Shown here piece after piece: positions 5,825 to 13,517 of a stretch of 13,517 nucleotides of DNA. Under the pieces are notes generated by a model that did no database searches, was not told the DNA's origin, and saw only the letters and a list, made by a program, of their open reading frames with translations. The DNA is taken from assembly GCA_035527515.1 (NCBI GenBank), contig DATLAJ010000006.1, forward strand, positions 1 to 13,517. The letters are read 5' to 3'. Source of the stretch: a bacterium. Lineage in GTDB: Bacteria; B130-G9. The translations under genes were made by a program, and so were the position numbers. Each line of letters begins with the position of its first letter. The stretch's first letter is position 1.

Positions 5825-8800
5825 CTATGTCTCGCTCGACAACGAGTAAATCAGAAGCTCCCCCGTGTCCACGCCCGTTACAAACAGCTCGTCCCGGTCA
5901 ACCCAGACCCCGCCCGGGGCATGGCAAGGGATCGAATACATAAGCGCACCGTCCTGGGAGAAGCGCTTCACGCGGTCGTTGTGAGTGTCCGCAACGAACA
6001 GCGAGGAATCTGGAGCAAATGCCACCAGATGCGGGGAGCTGAAACCATCGAGAACACCAATCTGCTCCCAGTTCTGGTCGAACAGATGCACCACATTTCG
6101 AGCTTGGGCGCTGACGGCGATCCTCCCGCTGCGGTCAACTGCGACCCCGAGCGGGCCATCCACCGAAATCGCCTCCTTCACGCTGAATGAGCCTACTTCG
6201 TCTGACTCTGTAACCATCCAGATGCAGTTGCCGTCGCAGTCCGCGACATATAGGCGGCCTCGTCTAGCGTCCACAGCAAGCCCCATCAGCCGACCGAACT
6301 TAACATCCCCCGTTGTGGGACCTACCCTGGCAATCTCCTTGAATCGCTCATCGTATTGGACGAGTAAGTTCCCCTGAGCGAAACTGCACCAGACGCGCCC
6401 GTTGAGCAAAGCAAGTCCGAACGGCCCTACGAACGAGCCAGAGCGGCCCGGGACTTTCGGGACAGCGAGAACCTCCAAAAACCTCGATCCCCGAAGCAGG
6501 CGTCCAACTCGTCCAGCCCCGAGGTCTGCCACCAAGAGGCGGCCCTCCCCATCAGATATGATCCCATAAGGGTGGACAAGGCCTTTGGGGCGTATCTTCT
6601 CCCGGACCCGCACGTTGAACCTCGCGAGAAGCCGAACAGCTCGCTTGACGTCCTCGCCCGGTGATTCCTCCGCCATGCTCATCTCTCGCAGTTTTCTCTT
6701 GATCTTATCCTGGGTCGCGTCGGCCCTAAGAGACGCCTCTGCGCGCTGAAAGAACTCGCTTCTATTTCCGGAAGACTCCTCAGGTGACCAGGCATCCACG
6801 ATGAGCTCGCTCCGGACCTCTCCGAGCTCAGAGCGAAGTGCCGAGGCGCCATCAGCCATCTCAATCAGGAGCTTCGCCGCGTCCAGCCAGCTGACCTGTC
6901 CCATACGGGCGACCCAGTGCTGCCCGGCGCTGGCCTGGACCGTTCGGGTCCGGGCCTCCTCCAGATGCGACCTGTGCATCTGCCTGCGTCGCTGGACCTC
7001 CCCAAGAGTTCTCTCTGCCGCTGCAATTGCCGTGTCAACCCACAAAAGCAGCTCGGCTCCAGAAGGCCCGCCATGAGATGCAACCTCACGTATGCCTTCG
7101 ATAGCGCGCCGCGCTCTCGCCACTTTCGTCCCGAAATGGTAGTTGGCGAGCACGAGCTCTGCTATGAACTTCAGCGGTTGGTCGCCAACGTCTGGAACCG
7201 AAGTCGGTGTGAGACCCTCGTCCAGACACATCTCTTTGCCCACATTCGAGGCCAGGATAACCTCATAAACAGCCTTCAACTGGCCAAAAAATGTCCGGTA
7301 GATGCCGCCAATCGTCTCGACATGACTCTGCGCCCAGTCGCACAGGTTGTCCGGCGCCTGAATAGACATGACATCCGAGGCTAAACTCTCAAGACCTGCT
7401 CTCGTTCTGTCCGAGTTCCACTCCGAAATCCCAGACAGGTCAAGCCCGGAGGATGCCGCAAGTGGAACCACTGTCAGCATTGCCTCGTGGCAGCTCTTGA
7501 AGTGCAGGTCTGCTACCAAGTCCTTTGCACCATCAATAAATGGTGTGGGTTTGAACGCGGCCCCGCTCTCATCGAGCCGACCAGCTCGAATCTTAACGAA
7601 ATCAACGTAGTACTCGCAGGTCTTCTGCATCCAAGCGGCGATCGCGTCCAGAAAACCCATTCTACCAGCCGTCTTCTCGTCCGGCGTCCTAATAGCAGTG
7701 AACGAGGCGCGCGGACGGATTGTCCCTGCGGCGAAATTGAGGCCCGCCCTCGTCGCTGCTCCGGACGTCATGTCCCAGCCCCCGTAGATGTTCTTCCAGA
7801 AGTCCTCAGCGGCTGACCGGGTCGATGGACCGCAGTAAAGGTAAAAAGTTCCCCTGAGCAGTTTTCTCGGCAGCTTGAGCCGTAGGTTTTGTGGCCAGTT
7901 TCTGTGGTCTGCCCTCAACTTGCCGGGGAGCCCCTTGGACGCGCCTCGATCATTTTGGAGTCTGTCGAGAGCGCGTCGTATCGCCCAAAGGAGGTGCCCC
8001 TTTCGCATGTCTCTATCGGCCAGGAGGACGCTTGAGGCAACCACGTCTCCAAGCAGTTGTGCATTGAGAACGCTATCCCGAGAACTAAGCGACTCCTTGC
8101 CCCAGTGGGACCACAGCCACTCTCGCAAACCGTCCTGGCTGCGAACGTAGCTTTCTGATACCGCCCCAAGAAAATCCGCTGTGCCTTTGCTGAAATATGC
8201 CCACTCACCATCGTCTCCGGGCTGGACCCCGAAGTCAATTCGGCTTAACGTTGTAAAGAAACGACTCGTAGCGAAAAATAACCTCACTCGATTTAGCGTG
8301 CCCAAGACAACATGTAGAACCTGGTTACGCTGCCCAAGATTCATCAGCGAATCGTTATCGTGCATGGGCTTGCCAGACTTGTCCGCCAGCGGAGGGCAGA
8401 TGCTCGCCGCCAGCTTTGTAACGCTCTCGACAAGCTGCGTGGTCGAGAACTCCCTGCCAACCATGGAGACCAGGTTCTCGTCGCCCAACGCAATCACACC
8501 GCTCATGAGCAACTCCAGTAGCTGCGCGCTGCTCTCGAGCGACAACCGATGCGCCTCAAGAACTGATCCATAGCAGTCTGCCTGTCGATTCGACAGAAGG
8601 TCCATGAGCGCCTTGTTGGCCGTGGCTCTGGGAGAGTCACGAAGACCGGCAAGCCTCATATATGACTCCAAGATGACACGTGCCCAGCTCTGTCCGTGGT
8701 TGACAACGCTGCTCTTGACTTGCCTGATGGCGTCGAGGAGGAACTCGTTGCGGCTATTCAGCGACTCAGCGTCATCAGACCTACTTCGGTAGGCCTCCAA

Positions 8801-10951
8801 AACGTCCGCCAAGCTACGGTCCTTCCAGGCTACGGCCGCTGCCTCCTCGAGAACCAAATGAGCTATTGACTCACCCTTCGCAATTGCCCTCTCGAAAACG
8901 TGCAAATAGATAAAACGCCCCAGTTCAGCCGGAGCAACAGAGGCGTCTTCCACATCGTATCCCAAGAACTCAAACGCATCTGGACGCCTCCTGATCGCGG
9001 CGAGCTTCCTGAGCGGAGGGTATGACCTCAACAAGGTCCAGATGAGGCGCCCTGAGGCGCCCAAGACCTCTTGGTCTGCACCACCAGCTAAAAAGACGTC
9101 AACTGCTGTGTCAAGCAGATGTGCGGCTACCTCCTGCTCCGTCTTGTCTGTGCGCTCCATGCACTTGGACAGAGCCGACGACGGCGCCTGCTGCTCGCCG
9201 AGCACGGATGCGATTGCGCTCGCCACCCGCGCAAACACGCCGAGGTGTAACCCGCGGTTAGCGTGGAGCACCCCTCGATATCGACCAATATAGATCAACC
9301 GGGTGAGCGCCTTGACGTCAGGACTCTCGGCCATCACCGTCTTTGAAAGGCCGACCATCTCGCCAAGCCTGTCCCTGACGCTCTGAAGCGACTGCCTCAA
9401 CGCTTGGGCCTCCTTGAAGGCGACCTGAAGCAAGACGCCAAGGCAAAAGTCAAATCCTTCCCAAAGAGCCAGACGTCGGTAAAAAACCGCCGCATCTCGC
9501 ATGAGGTCAACCAACTCGAGCGCTTCACGCTTCTTCTGAACCATCGCGAGCTTCAGCTGAAGCAGCGTCTCTTGATACTCGCGCAGGGCGTCCGCCTCGC
9601 CTACGGAATGCGGCGAGGCATCGGCGGCGATCAGGGCGGCCTCGCAGGCCGCGGTTTCCGTGGCCGATAGCGCTATTTTGGGCTCCAGGTCGCGCAGGAG
9701 CTCCACTTCCTTCGCCTCGATTAGCTCCAGTTCCCGCTCGGCCTCATGGACTGCACGAGAAAGTAGCAGATAGAGGTTTATTGGTTGCTCGTTCTTGTCG
9801 ATCTTAAGAAGTCCCTCTACCGCCACACGCAGGCTCTTGAAGGACACTTCCTCGCCTGAAACGGCGGTTGAGACCGCCTCGTGAATCATCCCCAAGTTGT
9901 GGTTATCGATCCCAAGCGCGACGAGCGACGCCGTTGCCTCTTCCCTTGCACCCTCAGAATCACGCACCTGGATGACTGCGTCCCGGAGAGAGACCCATTG
10001 GGGCTCGTAAAACAGAAGCTCGGCAGGTGTTCCTCTGGCTACGAGCAGCCCGCCAGCAGTTGCGAGAATCTGCGGCTGGAGCTCATCCTGATCTCCCTCG
10101 GGAGTCTCAAGCGTAAACCTTGACACCACTAGCGCCGGAGGCGCGACCTGCATGACGGTTTGCATGCCAGCGTCAAGCAGAAAAAAGAACCCGGCGTCGT
10201 TGGCCGCGATGGCATTCGGTGTGAACTTGCCGTCCTCATCGTCCTCCAAGAGACGATATTCCGACTTGTATTCCAGCTGGTCTGTGAACATTAGGACTCT
10301 ACGATTGCCAACGTCCAGCACGGCCACGGTCTCGGGCGACACTAGGGCGATGCCAGCCGGGAACAGAAAACAGGGCGGGCTGAACAGGTCCGGGGGAGTG
10401 CTGTAAAGCAGGGCTATCTCCTGCTCCGACACGCTCCCTCGCCGACCCACCTCACCCTTGAACCGACCGTCCGCGGAGAAACGCTGAAGTCTGTGGTTTC
10501 CCCTATCTACAACGATCAGCTCATCCCCAGGGGTGGCGCAGATGGCTTGAGGCTCATAGAACTGCCCTGCACGGCCGCCGACCTCGCCGAACGAGAACTC
10601 GAATTTGCCCTCAAAGTCAAGCGCGACGATCCGGTGGTTCCAGCTGTCGCAGACAAGCACACGGCCGAGATTCTCTAAGACCGCGATGCCCCGAGGGTAT
10701 GAGAATGAGCCATCGCCCTTCCCCTTGGCTCCGCTCGCCCACAAGACCTCGCCCGCGGCGGACACTTTGACCACCCGGTGATTATATTCGTCGCTGAGGA
10801 ACATGTTGCCATGGCGGTCCATAGCCAACCCAGAGACCCGAGCGAAGCAAGGCTCAAGCTTCGGCTCGATCCGAACGACCCTCCTGGGCTTGAGAACCTT
10901 GGGGGCCAAACGACCGCTAGGCGTGTCCTCACCCGTGCTCAAAAAACACAA
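5825..10951 (-). CDS. Giant protein with an NHL propeller at each end and a large helical middle
   Basis: 1,708 residues. Six NHL-type blades are countable near the N-terminus, starting at about 39, 86, 134, 198, 245 and 293. Motifs include Asp-Glu-Tyr-Asn-His-Arg-Val (54-60), Asp-Ser-Trp-Asn-His-Arg-Ile (102-108) and Asp-Arg-Gly-Asn-His-Arg-Leu (149-155). Six more blades fill about 1458-1708, including Ala-Asp-Thr-His-Asn-Asp-Arg-Val. Between them lie about 1,130 mainly helical residues, with charged, coiled-coil-like stretches at about 395-545 and shortly before the second propeller. I recognise no enzyme motif there. NHL propellers bind proteins, RNA or glycans, so a scaffold is the simplest guess. 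The start is a TTG whose nearest G-rich site is too close; another TTG lies nine bases downstream. No ATG or GTG is available in frame before Met44. As read it has no signal peptide or membrane helix. A hydrophobic leader in another frame just upstream is described separately. Confidence 0.88.
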   Translation of the reverse strand: MCFLSTGEDTPSGRLAPKVLKPRRVVRIEPKLEPCFARVSGLAMDRHGNMFLSDEYNHRVVKVSAAGEVLWASGAKGKGDGSFSYPRGIAVLENLGRVLVCDSWNHRIVALDFEGKFEFSFGEVGGRAGQFYEPQAICATPGDELIVVDRGNHRLQRFSADGRFKGEVGRRGSVSEQEIALLYSTPPDLFSPPCFLFPAGIALVSPETVAVLDVGNRRVLMFTDQLEYKSEYRLLEDDEDGKFTPNAIAANDAGFFFLLDAGMQTVMQVAPPALVVSRFTLETPEGDQDELQPQILATAGGLLVARGTPAELLFYEPQWVSLRDAVIQVRDSEGAREEATASLVALGIDNHNLGMIHEAVSTAVSGEEVSFKSLRVAVEGLLKIDKNEQPINLYLLLSRAVHEAERELELIEAKEVELLRDLEPKIALSATETAACEAALIAADASPHSVGEADALREYQETLLQLKLAMVQKKREALELVDLMRDAAVFYRRLALWEGFDFCLGVLLQVAFKEAQALRQSLQSVRDRLGEMVGLSKTVMAESPDVKALTRLIYIGRYRGVLHANRGLHLGVFARVASAIASVLGEQQAPSSALSKCMERTDKTEQEVAAHLLDTAVDVFLAGGADQEVLGASGRLIWTLLRSYPPLRKLAAIRRRPDAFEFLGYDVEDASVAPAELGRFIYLHVFERAIAKGESIAHLVLEEAAAVAWKDRSLADVLEAYRSRSDDAESLNSRNEFLLDAIRQVKSSVVNHGQSWARVILESYMRLAGLRDSPRATANKALMDLLSNRQADCYGSVLEAHRLSLESSAQLLELLMSGVIALGDENLVSMVGREFSTTQLVESVTKLAASICPPLADKSGKPMHDNDSLMNLGQRNQVLHVVLGTLNRVRLFFATSRFFTTLSRIDFGVQPGDDGEWAYFSKGTADFLGAVSESYVRSQDGLREWLWSHWGKESLSSRDSVLNAQLLGDVVASSVLLADRDMRKGHLLWAIRRALDRLQNDRGASKGLPGKLRADHRNWPQNLRLKLPRKLLRGTFYLYCGPSTRSAAEDFWKNIYGGWDMTSGAATRAGLNFAAGTIRPRASFTAIRTPDEKTAGRMGFLDAIAAWMQKTCEYYVDFVKIRAGRLDESGAAFKPTPFIDGAKDLVADLHFKSCHEAMLTVVPLAASSGLDLSGISEWNSDRTRAGLESLASDVMSIQAPDNLCDWAQSHVETIGGIYRTFFGQLKAVYEVILASNVGKEMCLDEGLTPTSVPDVGDQPLKFIAELVLANYHFGTKVARARRAIEGIREVASHGGPSGAELLLWVDTAIAAAERTLGEVQRRRQMHRSHLEEARTRTVQASAGQHWVARMGQVSWLDAAKLLIEMADGASALRSELGEVRSELIVDAWSPEESSGNRSEFFQRAEASLRADATQDKIKRKLREMSMAEESPGEDVKRAVRLLARFNVRVREKIRPKGLVHPYGIISDGEGRLLVADLGAGRVGRLLRGSRFLEVLAVPKVPGRSGSFVGPFGLALLNGRVWCSFAQGNLLVQYDERFKEIARVGPTTGDVKFGRLMGLAVDARRGRLYVADCDGNCIWMVTESDEVGSFSVKEAISVDGPLGVAVDRSGRIAVSAQARNVVHLFDQNWEQIGVLDGFSSPHLVAFAPDSSLFVADTHNDRVKRFSQDGALMYSIPCHAPGGVWVDRDELFVTGVDTGELLIYSLSSET

Positions 10952-11121
10952 ACCCCATGCAAATCCGCCCTGCCAACAATCACTAGAACGATCGCTGCCC
11001 TAAGATGTCGAAGCATCAAACCAGCAAACCTAATATACGCCTCGAAACCAGAAAGGGCAAAGCGGGGAACAACCAAGCACCCACTACTCTGAAGGCCCCT
11101 CTGCGCCGTAAGTAAAGGAGA
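10952..11121 (-). other. 170-bp gap before the giant NHL gene, with a possible hydrophobic leader ORF
   Basis: No full gene fits here. On the minus strand an ATG at 11016-11014 opens a 25-codon frame whose product starts Met-Leu-Arg-His-Leu-Arg and continues Ala-Ala-Ile-Val-Leu-Val-Ile-Val-Gly, a signal-peptide-like pattern. It ends at a TGA just after a six-T run. One extra T would join it to the NHL frame. No clear ribosome binding site precedes the ATG. Confidence 0.35.
11032..11060 (-). promoter_or_regulatory. Candidate sigma70-type promoter for the NHL gene
   Basis: On the minus strand TTGCCC (11060-11055) is followed after exactly 17 bases by TATATT (11037-11032), a fair match to the -35 and -10 consensus. 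Transcription would begin about 16 bases or less before the ATG at 11016 and about 75 bases before the TTG start of the NHL protein. It could let the NHL gene and its downstream partners be expressed independently of the methyltransferase upstream. Confidence 0.35.
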
Positions 11122-11844
11122 TCAGGCCTTTCTCACGATCACCTCGACCCCGTTCCACCAGTCGTCAGTGCCGCAGCCCCTGGCCTTGATCTTGAAAGCC
11201 GACGCGAATTCGGGATGCGCCCTCAAGAAATCCAGGTTCGCCCGCTCAACATACTCCCAATTCAGATCGTCAACCAAAATGACGCATCGTTCCGACAGGT
11301 GAGGCAGCATGATCTCAAGCCCCGCCACCTGTTGCTCGTAGGTATGCTCCCCGTCGTAGTAATACACATCGACCCGTAATAGAGGCTCGTCCGCAAAGAT
11401 GCGCGCGATCGCCTCCCTGTAATCCATGTTGTAATACTCCACATTTGACGGCCGCCCGAATTTCGCCAGATTCTCTCTAAGAATCTCCTCGTTTGTGCCC
11501 TTATCGTCAAACTCAGAGAAACTATCGATACCGATGCAGCGCGTCGTCTCGTTGAACAGCGCCGCGCTAAGGATGCTACAGCCACGATACATGCCAACCT
11601 CGAGATAGACTCCCCCCGAGGCAAACCTCCTGACAATCTCGTTGACGAGCAACCGGACGTTCTCACAGCTCATGCCATCGACCCCGCGCTCAGCAAGCAC
11701 GCTCATTCTCCTGTCCTTCGGGAATAGGTCCTTGGTCGGATCATCCCAACACTCCCGGAGTGTCGTCTCAATCATCGCCAGACTAGGGAGAGGTCGCAGG
11801 TGAAGGGCTCCTTCGGCAGTCGTCTTATCTACGGATTCAGACAT
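11122..11844 (-). CDS. Class I SAM-dependent methyltransferase (Methyltransf_24/CmcI-like)
   Basis: 240 residues. Tyr-Leu-Glu-Val-Gly-Met-Tyr-Arg-Gly-Cys-Ser at 80-90 is the SAM-binding loop, and Gly-Ile-Asp-Ser-Phe at 105-109 holds the acid after strand 2. Tyr-Tyr-Tyr-Asp-Gly-Glu-His-Thr-Tyr-Glu at 161-170 and Leu-Val-Asp-Asp-Leu-Asn-Trp at 190-196 match the 'D-G-x-H-x-Y' and 'D-D' metal and acceptor motifs of O-methyltransferases related to CmcI and macrocin O-methyltransferase. That makes O-methylation of a sugar a reasonable guess. Trp-Trp-Asn-Gly near the C-terminus is also typical of this group as I remember it. The ATG at 11844 has AGGGG eight bases upstream and GGAG nearer. It is the first gene of the minus-strand series, facing the divergent region shared with the TolR-like pair. 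Confidence 0.9.
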   Translation of the reverse strand: MSESVDKTTAEGALHLRPLPSLAMIETTLRECWDDPTKDLFPKDRRMSVLAERGVDGMSCENVRLLVNEIVRRFASGGVYLEVGMYRGCSILSAALFNETTRCIGIDSFSEFDDKGTNEEILRENLAKFGRPSNVEYYNMDYREAIARIFADEPLLRVDVYYYDGEHTYEQQVAGLEIMLPHLSERCVILVDDLNWEYVERANLDFLRAHPEFASAFKIKARGCGTDDWWNGVEVIVRKA

Positions 11845-12193
11845 GTCTCCATCCCCTGTGTACTTATGAGGGCTGCACTAAAGGCCCCATCTTTCTACGT
11901 TATCGGGAGGTTACTGCAAACAGCTTAAATGTGAAGCTCTGCGAGCTGGCCAGGGAACGGTCGAGAAACCAAGACCAACCGCTCTTGCCAGGCCGGCTAT
12001 CTCTCAGCCGGCTACGACGCTCAGGCAACTTCGTCCGCCGCTTGCGTGTTGACTGTTCTGAAGGATGGTGGCCTGCTCGGGTGCTGTGGATGCCTGTTGA
12101 TCCAGTAGGGCGGATGCGATTAGGCTTGGAGGCTCTGTTGTGGGATACTTAAGTCCAAGGTTGTCTTTGCTTATCTTGAAAAGGGCGTAGGGT
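11845..12193. other. 349-bp divergent intergenic region
   Basis: This separates the minus-strand series from the plus-strand TolR-like genes, so promoters for both directions should lie here. I see no strong consensus promoter. On the minus strand a weak TTGCAG, 16 bases from TAGAAA, lies near 11900-11930. On the plus strand an isolated TTATCT sits near 12170 with no good -35. Short open frames here give Arg- and Trp-rich products with no recognisable pattern, and I judge them non-coding. A palindrome in the middle is listed separately. Confidence 0.5.
11992..12012. repeat. GC-rich palindrome in the divergent region
   Basis: Arms GCCGGCT (11992-11998) and AGCCGGC (12006-12012) pair perfectly around a 7-nt loop. 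An outer TTGCC just before the left arm matches GGCAA about eleven bases after the right arm, extending the symmetry imperfectly. There is no T-run on either side, so it is not a simple terminator. An operator for a dimeric regulator of the divergent genes, or an mRNA leader structure, would fit the position. Confidence 0.35.
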
Positions 12194-12961
12194 TTGGCCA
12201 AGACGCGTAGATCGCTCTCCGACCAGCAGGTCGAAGTTCTTCACTTCCCGTTCATGGCGGTCTTAACGTGCACAATCGGCTCGCTGGTGTTCCTTCTGTT
12301 CATCTTCATCGCTCACAGCAAGGACCTCGTCGATACATCGAAAATAGAAAACGACATCCTGGGCAGCAGAAGCCAGCTCGCGACGAAACAGAAGGAGCTT
12401 AAACAGCTGAAAGAACAGATCGCCACGGACAGGCACTTCCTTGCCGAACAAGCCATCCCTCTGCCAAAGGAACAGGTGCAGCAGCAGACCAAACTCGAAG
12501 AACTGGAGCGACTGCTGGTGGAGCTCGAACGTAGGAAGGAACATCTCCAAGTGCTCCTGGCGAGGCGCAAGCAACCCGATCAAAAGCTCATCTCGGAGCT
12601 CAAAGACCTCCGCACGAAAGCAGCCATGCTGAAAGCCAGCAGGTCAGTCTTGACAACAGTGAAGCATCCCTCGGAGTCAGCCACCTTGCCAAAGCCGGTT
12701 TACATCGAGTGCCGTGCAGACGAGGCGGTCATCTGGCCTGCCGGCAAGGTCGTCCCGATGACAGACAAAGAGCTCAGAGCAAGCTCGTTCGAGGCGTGGC
12801 TTTCGGCAGCCGGCGTCAACGCGCCGGGCAACTACGTTGTTCTCCTGGTCCGGCCATCAGGGATAGCTACGTTCGACAAGCTGCGGGAGCTTTCCGAGAG
12901 TTCCGGGCTCAAGGTTGGCTACGAGCCTGTTCTGAAAGAGTGGGAGGTTTTCTTCTCTTGA
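12194..12961 (+). CDS. TolR/ExbD-like coiled-coil membrane protein, first of a pair
   Basis: 255 residues. A short basic N-terminal tail leads to one membrane helix at about 17-41, with the pattern His-Phe-Pro-Phe...Leu-Thr-Cys-Thr-Ile-Gly-Ser-Leu-Val-Phe. A heptad-like, Glu/Lys/Gln/Leu-rich coiled coil fills about 48-150. The C-terminal domain has Tyr-Ile-Glu-Cys-Arg at 170-174, a predicted strand Tyr-Val-Val-Leu-Leu-Val-Arg-Pro-Ser-Gly at 214-223, and ends Glu-Val-Phe-Phe-Ser. The single-helix topology with a periplasmic tail is that of TolR/ExbD and MotB stators, but the coiled coil makes it longer than the usual TolR of about 140 residues. Such proteins normally work with a TolQ/ExbB/MotA-type channel subunit, which is not in this window and may lie beyond the right edge. 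The start is TTG, with only GGG-rich sequence upstream. The next gene follows after 26 bases. Confidence 0.8.
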   Translation: MAKTRRSLSDQQVEVLHFPFMAVLTCTIGSLVFLLFIFIAHSKDLVDTSKIENDILGSRSQLATKQKELKQLKEQIATDRHFLAEQAIPLPKEQVQQQTKLEELERLLVELERRKEHLQVLLARRKQPDQKLISELKDLRTKAAMLKASRSVLTTVKHPSESATLPKPVYIECRADEAVIWPAGKVVPMTDKELRASSFEAWLSAAGVNAPGNYVVLLVRPSGIATFDKLRELSESSGLKVGYEPVLKEWEVFFS

Positions 12962-12987
12962 ACGGCACCTGCTCGAGGATTTAGGAG

Positions 12988-13517
12988 TTGGCAAAGAGCT
13001 CGCGATCATCTGAAGTGGGGTTCTTCCACTTCTCCTTTCTTGACATACTGGCCTGCACAGTGGGTGTGCTGGTCTTCATGATCGCCGTCATAATCATGCA
13101 CACGCTCGGGATGACCGCCCCTGCTCCGCTCAGGACGGAGCTTTCTGGCCTGAATCTCGACGTATCCAAACTGAATGCAGAACTTGAAACGCTGAGAGCG
13201 GAGGCGGGCCGAAACCAGCAGGCCAGGGAGGCGGTAGAGAACATTGAGAAGCTGAAGAGGCGGCTCTCACAACAGAAAGAGCTCGAACAATCAGTCGCCA
13301 AATTCGCAGCGCAGCTCGACAGCCTGAAACTGGACCAGGAACGCCATGAGGATGAGCTCATAAGACTGCGAGCGCTCGTGCCGTCGGATTTCAGGATCAG
13401 CCGGCACGAGATCGAGCTCGGTACGCCGGTTCAAAGAGTTAGCGACAAGCGCGCGCTTTACTTCGAGTGCGAGAATGAGAGAGTCAATCCGTTTTTTGGG
13501 CGATATGTTCGGAAATA
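12988..13517 (+). CDS. TolR/ExbD-like coiled-coil membrane protein, second of a pair (3' end missing)
   Basis: 176 codons are visible before the window ends. It has the same plan as the gene before it. A basic tail precedes a membrane helix at about 14-39, with Phe-His-Phe-Ser-Phe-Leu-Asp-Ile-Leu-Ala-Cys-Thr-Val-Gly-Val-Leu-Val-Phe. A coiled coil follows at about 50-130. The start of the C-terminal domain is Leu-Tyr-Phe-Glu-Cys-Glu at 157-162, which aligns with Tyr-Ile-Glu-Cys-Arg in the first protein. The two are therefore tandem paralogues. I chose the TTG at 12988 because GAGGA lies eight bases upstream and because the paralogue also begins TTG-GC(C/A)-AAG (Met-Ala-Lys). No better ATG or GTG precedes the helix. 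The Asp in 'Phe-Leu-Asp' at the start of the helix could be the proton-coupling residue of ExbD/TolR-type stators, which the first paralogue lacks at that site (Phe-Met-Ala). Confidence 0.78.
   Translation, partial: MAKSSRSSEVGFFHFSFLDILACTVGVLVFMIAVIIMHTLGMTAPAPLRTELSGLNLDVSKLNAELETLRAEAGRNQQAREAVENIEKLKRRLSQQKELEQSVAKFAAQLDSLKLDQERHEDELIRLRALVPSDFRISRHEIELGTPVQRVSDKRALYFECENERVNPFFGRYVRK

Noticed and set aside
5783-6377. Long plus-strand frames opposite the C-terminal propeller of the NHL gene
   Set aside because: They are antisense shadows of a well-supported coding frame; the minus-strand translation shows clear NHL blades in this stretch.
12001-12060. TTGACT near 12049 as the -35 of a plus-strand promoter
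   Set aside because: No acceptable -10 follows at 15 to 19 bases, and the site is about 140 bases from the start codon.
11931-12152. Plus-strand open frame of 73 codons in the divergent region, starting with GTG
   Set aside because: Its product is Arg/Leu/Trp-rich without motifs, it has no ribosome binding site, and it contains the GC palindrome. It looks like chance.
12263-12583. Minus-strand frames opposite the coiled coil of the first TolR-like gene (Phe/Leu/Ser-rich)
   Set aside because: The reverse complement of Glu/Lys/Gln-rich coiled-coil codons gives Phe/Leu/Ser-rich shadow products; the plus-strand reading has a membrane helix and a paralogue.

Overview
The window (about 55% GC by eye) reads as bacterial chromosome from a Gram-negative organism that I cannot place further. 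Shine-Dalgarno sites (AGGAGG, GAGGA) and TTG starts point to bacteria. Two tandem TolR/ExbD-like proteins, each with one membrane helix, point to an inner membrane facing a periplasm. Pairs of this kind, with an 'F-x-x-L-x-C-T-x-G-x-L-V-F' membrane helix, remind me of planctomycete-like and other deep-branching lineages, but that is an impression and not a placement. I see no tRNA, rRNA, CRISPR array or insertion sequence.

Layout. Almost everything from 1 to about 11,850 is a minus-strand gene series, so it is read from right to left. It begins with a class I SAM methyltransferase (11122-11844). A 170-bp gap with a plausible sigma70 promoter follows. Next is a 1,708-residue protein (5825-10951) with a six-bladed NHL propeller at each end and about 1,130 mostly helical residues between them. 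Then come a second SAM methyltransferase (5097-5792), a GT2 glycosyltransferase with a long TPR tail (2735-5086), and a second GT2 enzyme with a C-terminal beta-rich domain (1248-2672). Last is a TPR plus methyltransferase unit (139-1137) split by an in-frame TAG and disturbed again near its 3' end. A new gene starts at position 9 and leaves the window.

On the right, a 349-bp divergent intergenic region separates this series from two plus-strand genes (12194-12961, and 12988 to the window end). These encode related TolR-like proteins with a short cytoplasmic tail, one membrane helix, a long coiled coil and a C-terminal periplasmic domain.

How the genes may work together. Two GT2 enzymes with three methyltransferases look like a polysaccharide, O-antigen or protein (for example flagellin) glycosylation locus, in which sugars are added and then methylated. 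TPR tails on the glycosyltransferase and on one methyltransferase suggest docking on a protein substrate or on each other. The two-propeller giant sits between the methyltransferases and the GT2-TPR gene. It is the unexplained member and the best candidate for something new, perhaps a scaffold. The TolR-like pair is probably a separate unit.
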